Positions 54,623 through 63,181 of a stretch of DNA of 64,000 nt are shown here, one piece after another (the first letter of the stretch is position 1; every line of letters begins with the position of its first letter). The notes under the pieces are model-generated. The model saw nothing but the letters and a program-made list of their open reading frames with translations, searched no databases and had not been told where the DNA came from. A program made the translations under genes and the position numbers. The DNA comes from Alphaproteobacteria bacterium (GTDB taxonomy: Bacteria; Pseudomonadota; Alphaproteobacteria; Micropepsales; Micropepsaceae), in the NCBI GenBank assembly GCA_020852655.1, contig JADZAI010000010.1, positions 1-64,000 of the forward strand. Reading direction: 5' to 3'.

Positions 54623-56284
54623 TCACGCCGTCGCAGGGCGGGCGCCACGCAATCTGGCGACGAGACCAGCGGCATCCGCCGGGGCTGCGTCGCCGCGCCA
54701 CGCGATGTGCTGATCGCCGCGCACGATGAGGAGCTTCTGCCTGAAGACAGCAGGCGCCAGCTTTTGGTCGATGTCGAGCACTGCAAGGGGAAGGCCGGCG
54801 ACCTTGGCGGCATCGCGCAGCGGCTGAATGTCCACTTCCGGATCGAAGCGCACAAGCGTGTAGTCCGATGACAGGCGATCATAGACTGAGACGCCTTTCG
54901 CGAGCCAGAAATGCGGCATGCGGCAACCCGGCACGGTGGAGGGCGTCGCCTCGCCCATCGTGTAGAGCGGCGCATTTTCGCCGTCATAGGCTATGACCGG
55001 CGAAGCCTCGTAGTAATAGCCAAAATTCAGTCCCGCCGGCGCGAATTGCGGCACGTTGATGCGATAGAGCTTGCGGCCCAGCAGCCAGCGCACGAGCGCG
55101 CCGACCGGACCGCGCCTGGCTAGGATTTTGGGCGGCGTGCCGCGAGCGCCCAGAGCGGCGGCGTTCTCCATCACTTTCGCAATGGCGTGCCTGGAGACCT
55201 GTTCGGTGATGGGCTGGCGCTCGGCTTCGTAGGCGTCGAGCAATCCTGTGTCGGCCCATCCCCGCGCCACGCCCGACAAGACGAAGGAAAGATTCATCGC
55301 GTCGGCGATGCCGGCATTCATGCCGTAGCCGGCATAAGGCACCCAGAGATGCGCCGCGTCCCCCGCGATGAAGACATTGCCATCGCGGAAGCGGTCGGCG
55401 ACGAGGCGGCGGCCGATCCAATCCTCGTGGTGCAGGACCTCGTACCTGAACTCCGGTCCGACGCCGAGCACGTCGCGGATCGACTGGTCGAAAGCGAGCT
55501 GCTCGAACGGCATATCGCCGCGCACGGCACGATGAACGAGCCAGACATCTTCACCGTTGATGGCGACGACATTGCCCTGGGCCTTGTGGTTGACGATCCA
55601 GCTCATCCACGCCGGGCGGCGGCTGCCGAACAGCCGCTTGAGGTCCGGCGAGCGAATGAGGGTCGAGCGCGTACGGCTGATCACCGCGTCGCCGGAGAGG
55701 CTGACGCCCATCACCTTGCGGGTGGCACTACGCCCGCCATCGCAGCCGGCGAGGAAGCGGCCATGGATTTCAACGGTTTCGCCGCTTTCGCGCGCGCATG
55801 TGACGGTGATGCCATCGGCTGTCTGGGTGTAGCCCTCGACCGTGGTCTCGTTCAGCAGGCGGATATTGGGAAATTCCTGCATACGCTGGAGCAGGATGGG
55901 TTCGAGATAGATCTGGCTGACGCGGACCATGGGTTCCGGGGTTTGCCAGCCACTGTCGATATAGCCGAGCTTGGCGCGCTCGCGGCGCGCGGGCATCGCG
56001 ATCCGGGTGAACTCCGGGCCTGAGAGGCTGGAAGCGTAGATAACGTCGGTCGGATAGTCGTCGGGAAGGCCGGCGGCGCGTATTTTGTCGGCCACGCCGA
56101 AGCGGCGGAAGGTTTCCAGTGTGCGGGCGGCGACCGTATTGCACTTGGTGCTGGGCGGCTCGCCGGCGCGACGCGCCTCGACCACGGTAACGTCGAGCCC
56201 GCGCATGGCCGCGTCGATGGCGAGCGACATGCCGACAGGACCTGCGCCCGCAACAATAACGGTGGCGCGCAATGCTTCGGCCAT
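54623..56284 (-). CDS. Class A FAD-dependent aromatic hydroxylase (PcpB/MhpA-like)
   Basis: The 553-residue NAD(P)H-dependent flavin monooxygenase. Motifs: dinucleotide fold VIVAGAGPVGMSLAIDAAMRG near 8-28, a DG segment LAGCDGGRSATRKVMG near 180, and GD motif VFIAGDAAHLWVPYAGYGMNAGIADAMNL near 300. The C-terminal region (about 430-553) has the thioredoxin-like shape of this class. It would add a hydroxyl to a phenolic ring or displace a substituent; the substrate cannot be read from sequence. First gene of a unit with lysR, preceded by operator site B. Confidence 0.9.
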   Translation of the reverse strand: MAEALRATVIVAGAGPVGMSLAIDAAMRGLDVTVVEARRAGEPPSTKCNTVAARTLETFRRFGVADKIRAAGLPDDYPTDVIYASSLSGPEFTRIAMPARRERAKLGYIDSGWQTPEPMVRVSQIYLEPILLQRMQEFPNIRLLNETTVEGYTQTADGITVTCARESGETVEIHGRFLAGCDGGRSATRKVMGVSLSGDAVISRTRSTLIRSPDLKRLFGSRRPAWMSWIVNHKAQGNVVAINGEDVWLVHRAVRGDMPFEQLAFDQSIRDVLGVGPEFRYEVLHHEDWIGRRLVADRFRDGNVFIAGDAAHLWVPYAGYGMNAGIADAMNLSFVLSGVARGWADTGLLDAYEAERQPITEQVSRHAIAKVMENAAALGARGTPPKILARRGPVGALVRWLLGRKLYRINVPQFAPAGLNFGYYYEASPVIAYDGENAPLYTMGEATPSTVPGCRMPHFWLAKGVSVYDRLSSDYTLVRFDPEVDIQPLRDAAKVAGLPLAVLDIDQKLAPAVFRQKLLIVRGDQHIAWRGDAAPADAAGLVARLRGARPATA

Positions 56285-56332
56285 GCGGTTTTCCTCCGGC
56301 GCGCAGTCATGACCGCGCCAGAGGCTTCACGG

Positions 56333-56373
56333 AAATCGATAGTTCGAAAGCCAGCCATCGTCTCCGTCGATGG
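56333..56373 (-). promoter_or_regulatory. LysR-type two-part operator, site B (monooxygenase-lysR unit)
   Basis: AAATCGATAGTTCGAA starts at 56333 and the dyad CCATCG-N7-CGATGG lies at 56355-56373, again 22 bp apart and with a T-N11-A core. On the RNA level AGCCATCG/CGATGGCT (56353-56375) can also pair as the end of the upstream gene's transcript. The ATG is 49 bases downstream. Confidence 0.65.
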
Positions 56374-56379
56374 CTTCCG

Positions 56380-57585
56380 CTAGAGCGTGAAGTCCATCGT
56401 ATCCAGTCCCAGCGCGACGCCGCCCATGTTAAGCGCGCCCTTTTCGGCGCTGAGGAATGCGTGGTTCGAAGCCGCATGCACATCGCGGAAGAACCGCTGG
56501 AGCGGGTTCGAAAGACGGATGCCCCGTCCGCCGCTCGCCTTGAACAGCAGCTCCACCGCCTGCATAGCGCCCTTGGCGATATAGGCGGCATCCCATTTCG
56601 CTTCGACCCTCAGACGCATGGGGACCGGCTCGCCCGAGGCGATGGCAGCGTCCAATGCGGCGAAGGTGGCATCCATGCGTCCATGCAGGCCGCGCACGAG
56701 AGCTTCCGCCTCGGCAAGGCGCTGGCGGACAAAGGGATCTTCCGTCGCCTTCGCGCCGTCATAGGCGCCGGTGCGCACCTTCATCTGGTCGACGAAGGTC
56801 TCCAGCGCCCCGTCCGCCATGCCGACCGTCACCGAGGCAAGGCAGTAGGCGAACACGACCCCGAACGGGAGCGCGTAGTTGGGCGAGGTGAATGTCTTGC
56901 GCCCCTCGTCGGCCAGCAGGAAAGAATCGAGAAATTTATGCGTCATGTGATCGGGCACGAAGGCGTCCTCGACCACGATATCCTTGCTGCCCGTACCCTT
57001 CAGCCCGAACACATGCCAGGTGTCGTCGATGACGTAGTGCGAACGTGGGACCAGGAACGAGCGAATGTCGGGGAGTTCGCCCGGCCCGGTCGGCACGCGG
57101 CCGCCAAGCATCGCCCACTGGCAGTGATCCGATCCCGACGACCAGGGCCAGCGGCCGCTGACGCGGAACCCGCCATCGACGCGCTCCACCTTGCCGAAAG
57201 GCGCGTAGGAGGAAGAGATGCGCGCTGCGTCATCGTCGCCCCAGATCGTCGCAGCGGCGCGCGGATCGAGCAGCGCCAGCTCCCAGTTGTGGACCGCGAT
57301 CAGACAGAGGCACCAGGCGCTGGACGGGCAGCCCTTGGCCAGCTCCATGGCTACCTTGAAGACGGCGTAGGGGTGCATCTCATAGCCGCCGTAGATGGCG
57401 GGCTGGAGCATTCGGTAAAAGCCGGCATTGACGAAATCGGCGACCGTTTCATCGGGCACGCGGCGAAGCTCTTCGCAGTACGCTGCGCGTTCGCTGAGGA
57501 TCGGCACGAGCGCGCGTGCGCGCGCGAGCATGTCGGCTTCCTCAGGTAGCGTTGCTGCGGTGACCGGTTGTGCATCGGCTGACAT
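56380..57585 (-). CDS. Group D flavin monooxygenase / acyl-CoA dehydrogenase fold (HsaA-like oxygenase)
   Basis: A 401-residue protein of the acyl-CoA dehydrogenase fold but of the two-component hydroxylase type. Seen: VADFVNAGFYRMLQPAIYGGYE, GCPSSAWCLCLIAVHNW, the flavin-contact RVSGRWPWSSGSDHCQWAMLGG, VFGLKGTGSKDIVVEDAFVP and SNPLQRFFRDVHAASNHAFLS. These match HsaA/phenol-hydroxylase oxygenases, which use reduced flavin from a separate reductase; no reductase gene is in the window. It has its own promoter with operator site A and probably makes the catechol cleaved by the dioxygenase. Confidence 0.87.
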   Translation of the reverse strand: MSADAQPVTAATLPEEADMLARARALVPILSERAAYCEELRRVPDETVADFVNAGFYRMLQPAIYGGYEMHPYAVFKVAMELAKGCPSSAWCLCLIAVHNWELALLDPRAAATIWGDDDAARISSSYAPFGKVERVDGGFRVSGRWPWSSGSDHCQWAMLGGRVPTGPGELPDIRSFLVPRSHYVIDDTWHVFGLKGTGSKDIVVEDAFVPDHMTHKFLDSFLLADEGRKTFTSPNYALPFGVVFAYCLASVTVGMADGALETFVDQMKVRTGAYDGAKATEDPFVRQRLAEAEALVRGLHGRMDATFAALDAAIASGEPVPMRLRVEAKWDAAYIAKGAMQAVELLFKASGGRGIRLSNPLQRFFRDVHAASNHAFLSAEKGALNMGGVALGLDTMDFTL

Positions 57586-57660
57586 GGTTGCCTTCCTCTC
57601 GTCACAGCCCTTGTCGGCGGCTGCTTCGTGCGGAGGAGGCGGCAGGATGGCCTATCGGAG

Positions 57661-57701
57661 AATTCGATAGTTTCGATACGACCTATCAGTCTGGTGGATT
57701 G
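57661..57701 (-). promoter_or_regulatory. LysR-type two-part operator, site A (HsaA-like gene)
   Basis: AATTCGATAGTTTCGATA starts at 57661 and a degenerate dyad CTATCA-N7-GGATTG follows at 57683-57701, keeping the 22-bp offset and a T-N11-A core. A second dyad CTATCG-N7-CGATAG (57652-57670) overlaps the near part. The ATG is 76 bases downstream. Confidence 0.6.
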
Positions 57702-58252
57702 CCATTAAGCGCCTCCTGCCTCCGCCCTCGTTTGCGGCCTGGCTGGCCGCAGCCGGCCATGCAGACATCCGGCGAGTTCGAGACATAGCCGATCGGACCG
57801 GGTGCCGCGTGCAGCCCGAACGCGAAATCGGGCGTGAGGAAGCCCCGCTCCCAAAAGCTTGTCCTCAATCATGGCCTCAAGTTATGCGGCAGCCCTTCCA
57901 TTCGAGGATGAGAGCGAAAAGCAACAGGCGTTCAAGTCTCGATCATCCGCTCAAGAGGTTTCTCGCCACACACGCCGCCGTCTACAACAACGGTGCCCCC
58001 AAAACGGCACCTCGACAGCCGGCACTGCATGCGTCAGTTGCGCGAGCCGGCCACGCTCGAATCTCCGTGGCACGCTTGACCGCTACATTGATCGTTTGGC
58101 TGCGCGATTCTCCGCTTCGCCGTCCTCGGCGGGGTCTTGTGCAGATATGTCAGCTCGTCCGGGCTTGAACCGGCTGACGCCTTCGGCGATGCGATTGGGG
58201 ACAGAATGCAGGCCGCCCGACCGCTGATCCGTCCTTATTGGGGTAAATGCTC
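57702..58252. other. Noncoding 551-bp interval upstream of acoC
   Basis: I see no convincing gene here. Short open frames on both strands lack coding-like composition. One short inverted repeat, GGTGCC/GGCACC (57992-57997 and 58006-58011), is present. The interval must contain the acoC promoter, but no clear -35/-10 pair or enhancer-type site stands out. Confidence 0.5.
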
Positions 58253-59395
58253 ATGAACGATATCGCAGCCATCAAGATGCCCAAATGGGGTCTCTCCATG
58301 GAGGAGGGCACGATCGTCACGTGGCGGAAGAAGCCGGGCGATGCAATCCGCAAGGGCGAAGACCTGGTCGATATCGAGACGGCCAAGATCACCAACGTTT
58401 GGGAGAGTCCGGCCGAGGGTACGCTGCGGCGTCTGGTGGCCGGCGAAGGCGAAACATCTCCCGTCGGCGCGCTGATCGCGGTCGTCGCCGATGCTTCGGT
58501 GCCCGAGAGCGAGATCGACGCCTTCGTCGCCGACTTCCAGAGCCGCTTCTCGCCCGGCGAGGCGGATGCCGACGATGCGAACGCGCCGAGGCTTGAAATG
58601 ATCGAGGCCGGCGGCCGCGTGTTGCGCATCGGAAGGGCGGGCGCGGGCGCAGACGATCCCGTGGTCCTCCTCCACGGCTATTCGGGCGACCTCACCAACT
58701 GGATGTTCTGTATGGGAGCGCTCGCTGTGCGCGGGCCGGTGCTCGCCATCGACCTGCCGGGTCACGGCGGCTCGACGAAAGATGTCGGCGACGGCTCGCT
58801 CGCCTCGCTGGCGCGGGCCGCGCTCGAGGCCATGGATGGCGCGGGCGTTGAAGGTGCGCATCTTGTCGGTCATTCGCTGGGCGCCGCTGTGGCTGCGCGG
58901 ATCGCGATCGATCACCCGGAGAAGGTCAGATCGCTGACCCTCATCGCGCCGGCCTATATGCCGGGCGGCATGCTCGCCGAGGACTTCCTGACCGGGATCG
59001 CAGAAGGCAGGCGAGCCAGGAATTTGAAGCCCTGGCTGGAGATGCTCGTCGCAGATCCCTCCGCGCTGTCCAAGGGCATGGTGGACGACATGGTCAAGAT
59101 GAAGCGGCTCGACGGCGTCGAGGAGGCGCTCTGCATGCTGCGCGACCGGATGATCGCCGGGGACGATGCCCGGACGCTTCAGTCGGACCTTGCCCGCATC
59201 GGCCGAGCCCTCGTCATCGCGTCGAAGGCCGATCGCATCGTCGGAATGCCGGACGAAGCACTACTGCCGGTTGGTTTGCGCGTGGTGTGGATCGACGGCG
59301 TGGGGCACATGCCGCATCTGGAAAAACCCGACGAGGTCAACGCGCTGATTCTGGAGGAGATCGGCCGGCCAACCGGTTGCGCCGCCAAATCCTGA
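58253..59395 (+). CDS. acoC: Dihydrolipoamide acyltransferase-like subunit: lipoyl domain fused to alpha/beta hydrolase (AcoC-like)
   Basis: The 380-residue E2-like protein. Residues 1-80 form a lipoyl domain: PKWGLSMEEGTIVTW and DIETAKITN, with the lipoylated Lys near 45. A linker leads to an alpha/beta hydrolase domain: LLHGYSGDLTNW, GHSLGAAVAARIAI (Ser about 206), SKADRIVG and GVGHMPHLE. This fusion is the usual AcoC form of acetoin dehydrogenase E2. An in-frame ATG two codons earlier (58247) is an equal alternative. It precedes E1 alpha and beta, with a decayed SDR gene in between. Confidence 0.87.
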   Translation: MNDIAAIKMPKWGLSMEEGTIVTWRKKPGDAIRKGEDLVDIETAKITNVWESPAEGTLRRLVAGEGETSPVGALIAVVADASVPESEIDAFVADFQSRFSPGEADADDANAPRLEMIEAGGRVLRIGRAGAGADDPVVLLHGYSGDLTNWMFCMGALAVRGPVLAIDLPGHGGSTKDVGDGSLASLARAALEAMDGAGVEGAHLVGHSLGAAVAARIAIDHPEKVRSLTLIAPAYMPGGMLAEDFLTGIAEGRRARNLKPWLEMLVADPSALSKGMVDDMVKMKRLDGVEEALCMLRDRMIAGDDARTLQSDLARIGRALVIASKADRIVGMPDEALLPVGLRVVWIDGVGHMPHLEKPDEVNALILEEIGRPTGCAAKS

Positions 59396-59490
59396 ACAGC
59401 ACCAAGAACTGGCGCGGCGTGGGAGAGGCGCGCGCGTGCGCTGATCGGCTCGCCGGCATCGTCAGGTCAATTCCCAGACGTTGCACAACG

Positions 59491-59789
59491 AAAGCGCACG
59501 CACCGCCTTGACCAAAGTCGGCGGCGATCGAGGCCGTGCGCAAGCCGGCGCAGGTCCGCGTCAACTTCCCCATCCGGGCGTCATCTGGACCGAAACGATC
59601 ACGGCTCAATTCGGCAACAGCCAGGGACTCTTCGACGCCTTCACCGCCGCCACGCCACCAGGAATGATCACAGCTTGCCTCGCTTCATGGCTGGCGCCAT
59701 GCTGTTCCTCCTCGGCGCCAAGGCCGGCTATGGGACAGGCGCTGGCGGTGGACGGCGGCCGTGGCGCCGATCGAACGACAGGAGCCGCA
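59491..59789 (+). pseudogene. Decayed C-terminal fragment of an SDR oxidoreductase
   Basis: Pieces of a short-chain dehydrogenase C-terminus can be read in order but in shifting frames: ALTK (59505-59516), then after a one-base shift SAAIEAVRKPAQVRVN (from 59518), then HPGVIWTETITAQFGNSQGL in the first frame, then MAGAMLFLLGAKAGYGTG, then QALAVDGG. Together they follow the family pattern LTK-SAA...RVN-HPG...GAVLFLAS..GY.TGQALAVDGG. At least four indels and no N-terminal half make it a pseudogene. It sits between acoC and acoA and shows that an insertion or deletion event reshaped the operon. Confidence 0.65.
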
Positions 59790-60761
59790 GTGCAGCTTTC
59801 CCGTGACGACCTGAAACGCGCCTATCGCCGGATGGTGACGATCCGCGTCTTCGAGGAGCGCGTGACCCAGGAGTTTGCCGCCGGCAACATTCCCGGCTTC
59901 GCGCATGTCTATCTGGGCCAGGAGGCCTCGGGCGTCGGCGTCTGCTTCGACCTGACGGACGAGGACTATATCGGCTCGACCCATCGCGGCCACGGCCACT
60001 GCATCGCCAAGGGCGTCGACGTGCGCGGCATGATGCACGAGCTCATGGGCAAGCGGGACGGCCTGTGCGGCGGCAAGGGCGGCTCGATGCACATTGCCGA
60101 CCTGTCGAAGGGCATGCTGGGCGCCAACGCGATCGTCGGCGGTGCGCCGCCGATCGCGGTGGGCGCGGCGCTGACGCAGAAATACAGGAAGACCGGCAAG
60201 GTCGCGGTCGCCTTCACCGGCGACGGCGCGTCCAACCAGGGTACGGTCTTCGAGGCGCTCAACATGGCCGTGGTGCTGAAGGCGCCGTGCATCTTCGCCT
60301 TCGAGAACAACGGCTACGGCGAACACACGGCCGTGTCCTACGCCTGCGGTGCGCCGTCGATTGCGGAGCGTGTGCGGGGTTTCGGCCTGCCCTGCGATGT
60401 CGTCGACGGCATGGATTTCTTCGCCGTGCACGAGGCGATGAAGCGCGCACTCGACCATGCCCGCGCCGGCGACGGCCCCTATGCGCTGGAACTCCAGTGC
60501 AAGCGGTTCCTCGGCCACTTCATCGGCGACCCGCAGGCCTATCGCACGCCGTCCGAACTGGAGGAGGCGCGCAGTCACGATCCGCTGCCGAAATTCCGCA
60601 AGCGCGTTACGGAGGCGGGTGTGCTCGAAGCCGCCGATCTCGATGAGATCGACCGCCTTGTCGCAGGCGAGGTCGAGGCGGCGGTAGCGAGCGGCATGGC
60701 CGCCGCCGTTCCCGATCCGTCGAAGGACCTGACCCGCGACGTCTATGTCAAATACGGTTGA
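59790..60761 (+). CDS. acoA: Thiamine-dependent 2-oxo acid/acetoin dehydrogenase E1 component alpha subunit
   Basis: A 323-residue TPP-binding subunit. I start at GTG 59790 because GGAGCCGCA precedes it and homology begins at LSRDDLKRAYRRM; the upstream frame is the SDR remnant. Motifs: GFAHVYLGQEASGVG, STHRGHGHCIAKG, GGKGGSMHI, and the TPP site GDGASNQGTVFEALN near 144 with the closing FENNGYG. It forms a heterotetramer with the next gene product and decarboxylates its substrate to load the lipoyl group of AcoC. Acetoin is likely, but another 2-oxo acid is possible; no E3 or acoR gene is in view. Confidence 0.88.
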   Translation: MQLSRDDLKRAYRRMVTIRVFEERVTQEFAAGNIPGFAHVYLGQEASGVGVCFDLTDEDYIGSTHRGHGHCIAKGVDVRGMMHELMGKRDGLCGGKGGSMHIADLSKGMLGANAIVGGAPPIAVGAALTQKYRKTGKVAVAFTGDGASNQGTVFEALNMAVVLKAPCIFAFENNGYGEHTAVSYACGAPSIAERVRGFGLPCDVVDGMDFFAVHEAMKRALDHARAGDGPYALELQCKRFLGHFIGDPQAYRTPSELEEARSHDPLPKFRKRVTEAGVLEAADLDEIDRLVAGEVEAAVASGMAAAVPDPSKDLTRDVYVKYG

Positions 60762-60773
60762 GGGACGCGCGTC

Positions 60774-61778
60774 ATGTCCAGGAAGACCTATCTCCAGGCA
60801 ATCAACGAAGCCATCAAGCAGGAAATGCGGCGCGACGCCAACGTGATCTGCCTGGGCGAGGATATCGCCGGCGGGCAGGGCGGTTCGGGCGAACCGGGCG
60901 GCGTCGGCTCGGTGTTCGGTCAGATGCAGGGAGTCTACAAGGAATTCGGCCCCGAGCGTGTCATCGACACGCCGATCAGCGAAAGCGCCATCGTCGGCGC
61001 GGCCGCGGGCGCTGCGCTGACAGGCCTGCGCCCCATCGCCGAACTGATGTTCGTCGACTTCGTCGGCGTCTGCTTCGACCAGATTTACAACCAGGCGGCC
61101 AAGTTCCGCTACATGTTCGGCGGCAAGGCGAAAACGCCGATGGTACTGCGCACCGCGGCCGGCGCCGGCTTCCGCGGCGCAGCGCAGCACAGCCAGACCC
61201 TGCATCCGCTCTTCACCATGGTGCCGGGTCTCAAGGTCGTGATGCCCTCCAATCCCTATGACGCCAAGGGGCTGCTCATCAGCGCAATCCGCGACGATGA
61301 TCCTGTCATCTTCATTGAGCAGAAAATCCTGTTCGGGATGGAAGGCGAGGTGCCGGACGAGGCCTATCGCATCCCGTTCGGCGAGGCGAATGTGGCGCGC
61401 GAGGGCGACGCGGCGACCATCGTCGCGTTCGGCGCGATGGTGCCGCGCGCGCTCGCCGTTGCGACGGAGTTCGCCAGGCAGGGCGTCTCGATCGAGGTGG
61501 TCGATCCGCGCACGACTTCGCCGCTCGACGAGGACACGATCCTGGAAAGCGTCGAGAAGACGGGACGGCTTGTCGTCGTCGATGAAAGCCCGCCGCGCTG
61601 TTCCATGGCCGCCGACATCGCCGGGCTCGTGGCCGACAAGGGCTTCGGCTGGCTGAAGGCGCCGATCAAGCAGGTGACCTGTCCGCACACGCCGGTGCCG
61701 TTCGCGCCGGTTCTGGAAGACGAGTACATGCCCAATCCGCGACGCATAGCAGAAGCGGTCAAAGCCGTTCTCGCCTGA
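60774..61778 (+). CDS. acoB: 2-oxo acid/acetoin dehydrogenase E1 component beta subunit
   Basis: A 334-residue transketolase-like beta subunit: AINEAIKQEMRRDANVICLGEDIAGG at the N-terminus, VIDTPISESAIVGAAAGAALTGLRPIAELMFVDF, MVLRTAAGAGFRGAAQHSQTLHP, VMPSNPYDAKGLL and VEVVDPRTTSPLDEDTILESV in the C-terminal transketolase fold. It is 12 bp downstream of acoA, so the pair is cotranscribed. Length is normal for AcoB/PdhB. Confidence 0.92.
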   Translation: MSRKTYLQAINEAIKQEMRRDANVICLGEDIAGGQGGSGEPGGVGSVFGQMQGVYKEFGPERVIDTPISESAIVGAAAGAALTGLRPIAELMFVDFVGVCFDQIYNQAAKFRYMFGGKAKTPMVLRTAAGAGFRGAAQHSQTLHPLFTMVPGLKVVMPSNPYDAKGLLISAIRDDDPVIFIEQKILFGMEGEVPDEAYRIPFGEANVAREGDAATIVAFGAMVPRALAVATEFARQGVSIEVVDPRTTSPLDEDTILESVEKTGRLVVVDESPPRCSMAADIAGLVADKGFGWLKAPIKQVTCPHTPVPFAPVLEDEYMPNPRRIAEAVKAVLA

Positions 61779-61799
61779 GCAAGCTCTCGGCTGACAACT

Positions 61800-61827
61800 C
61801 TGGCTCGCGCATTGATTGGCGAGCCAG
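61800..61827. terminator. Hairpin between convergent acoB and acyl-CoA dehydrogenase
   Basis: A perfect 9-bp stem CTGGCTCGC/GCGAGCCAG with a 10-base loop in the 64-bp gap between the two stop codons. There is no T-run; a bidirectional or Rho-assisted terminator is likely. Confidence 0.5.
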
Positions 61828-61842
61828 GCCAGCGCCGCGCTC

Positions 61843-63006
61843 TCAGTTCATGTCGAAGCTGACGTGGCTCGGGATGCCGAGCACGGTGCTGGCGACGATA
61901 TCGTAGTGGATCTCGCTCGATCCCTCGGCGACCATCTTGGCGCGCGCGTCGCGGAAATAGCGGTTCACGCCGGTGGAGTTCATGATCCCGGCACCGCCCC
62001 ACATCTGGAGCAGCTTGCCGGTGCACTCGGCCACCGTGTCGCACAGATAGGCCTTGCAGGCCGAGGCGTGGACCGGGGCGGGCCGGCCCGCGTCATAGGC
62101 CTGGGTAACCGCGTAGAGCATGGCGCGGCAGGCTTCCATCTTGGCCCAGATCTCGGCCAGCCAGTAGCTGATCGGCTGCAGCCGGCTCATCGGGCCGCCA
62201 TAGAGCTCGCGGTCCTTCACATAGCTCACCGTCTTGTCGAACAGTCCCTCCAGGCAGCCGAGCGACGAGGCGCAATGGCCCAGGCTGCCCATCGAATTGG
62301 CGAGGCCCACGTCGCTGCGCGCGGTGTAGAAGTCGCCAATAAGGTTCTCGGCCGGGATGTAGATGTCGTTGTAGTTGACCGTGCCGGTGTTGGTGCCGCG
62401 CCAGCCGAGCTTGTCTTCGTAGGGCGCCGGCTGCAGGCCCTGCATGCTTTTCTCGACGATCACCCCGCCGTAGCCGACCTTGCCGTCCGCTTCGCTGCGG
62501 CCGAACACCAGGTAGGTCTCGGCCTCGCCCTGGGTGCAGAAGATCTTGACCCCGCTGAGCCTGTAGCCGTTGCCGTCGCGTGTGATGCGGGTCTGGTGGG
62601 CGCGGTGGTAGCAGGTGCCCGAGGGCTCGGTCGACGACCAGGCCATGGCCTTCTCGCCGCGCGCGGCGGCGGACAGGTAGCGGCGCTTCTGGTCCTCGCT
62701 ACCGGCGATGTCGAGGGTGGCGGGGCACAGCACGATCTGCACGCTGAGCAGACCGCCGAGCGAGGGGCTGGCCTTCGATATCTCCTCCAGCACGAGGCAG
62801 GCGCTGGTCAGGTTCTTGCCCAGGCCGTCGTATTCCTCGGAGGTGTAGAGGCCGTAGAAGCTCAGCTCGGCGCAGCGCTGATACAGTACCGTGGGCGTGC
62901 GCTCGTCCCGGTCGATCTGGTTGGCGACCGGCTCGACTTCCTTCTGGGCGAAGCGGCGCGCGGTGTCGCGGAACATCTCCTGTTCTTCGGTGAACTTCAG
63001 AACCAT
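61843..63006 (-). CDS. Acyl-CoA dehydrogenase
   Basis: A 387-residue FAD enzyme that introduces an alpha,beta double bond in acyl-CoA thioesters. Landmarks: FTEEQEMFRDTARRFAQKEVEPVANQID at the N-terminus, GLYTSEEYDGLG, AMAWSSTEPSG (flavin and substrate contacts), YRLSGVKIFCTQGEAETYLVFGR, DKLGWRGTNTGTVNYNDIYIP, MWGGAGIMNSTGVNRYFRDARA and AEGSSEIHYD, whose first Glu is in the position of the catalytic base. The unusual CYHRAHQTRITRDG insert is a variant of the usual T-x-A loop. It is 175 bp from the next minus-strand gene, which may lie in the same unit. Substrate unknown; a steroid or branched side chain is possible. Confidence 0.93.
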   Translation of the reverse strand: MVLKFTEEQEMFRDTARRFAQKEVEPVANQIDRDERTPTVLYQRCAELSFYGLYTSEEYDGLGKNLTSACLVLEEISKASPSLGGLLSVQIVLCPATLDIAGSEDQKRRYLSAAARGEKAMAWSSTEPSGTCYHRAHQTRITRDGNGYRLSGVKIFCTQGEAETYLVFGRSEADGKVGYGGVIVEKSMQGLQPAPYEDKLGWRGTNTGTVNYNDIYIPAENLIGDFYTARSDVGLANSMGSLGHCASSLGCLEGLFDKTVSYVKDRELYGGPMSRLQPISYWLAEIWAKMEACRAMLYAVTQAYDAGRPAPVHASACKAYLCDTVAECTGKLLQMWGGAGIMNSTGVNRYFRDARAKMVAEGSSEIHYDIVASTVLGIPSHVSFDMN

Positions 63007-63181
63007 GGCGTTTTCCTCCTGATTGTCGTCGCCAGGAGCAGATTTGGCCGAGATCGAACGGTCCGCCTGTGGCGATAATGTCTGGATCGGCGGCGCGTGA
63101 TTACCGGCCGGTGCAGACCAGGAAGGGCTGCTTCTCCGTCAGGTGTCGGGTATGTCGGCTCGGTTCGGACGCGGTTGCTGC

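Noticed and set aside
57686-57868. Small minus-strand frame of 60 codons in the acoC upstream region
   Set aside because: There is no ribosome site or recognisable family, and it overlaps the operator region; not supported as a gene.
57990-58012. Short inverted repeat GGTGCC/GGCACC as a terminator or operator
   Set aside because: Only 6 bp, no T-run and no matching site elsewhere; could be chance.
59481-59789. Upstream extension of acoA
   Set aside because: The residues belong to the SDR remnant; the GTG at 59790 has a ribosome site and matches where family similarity begins.
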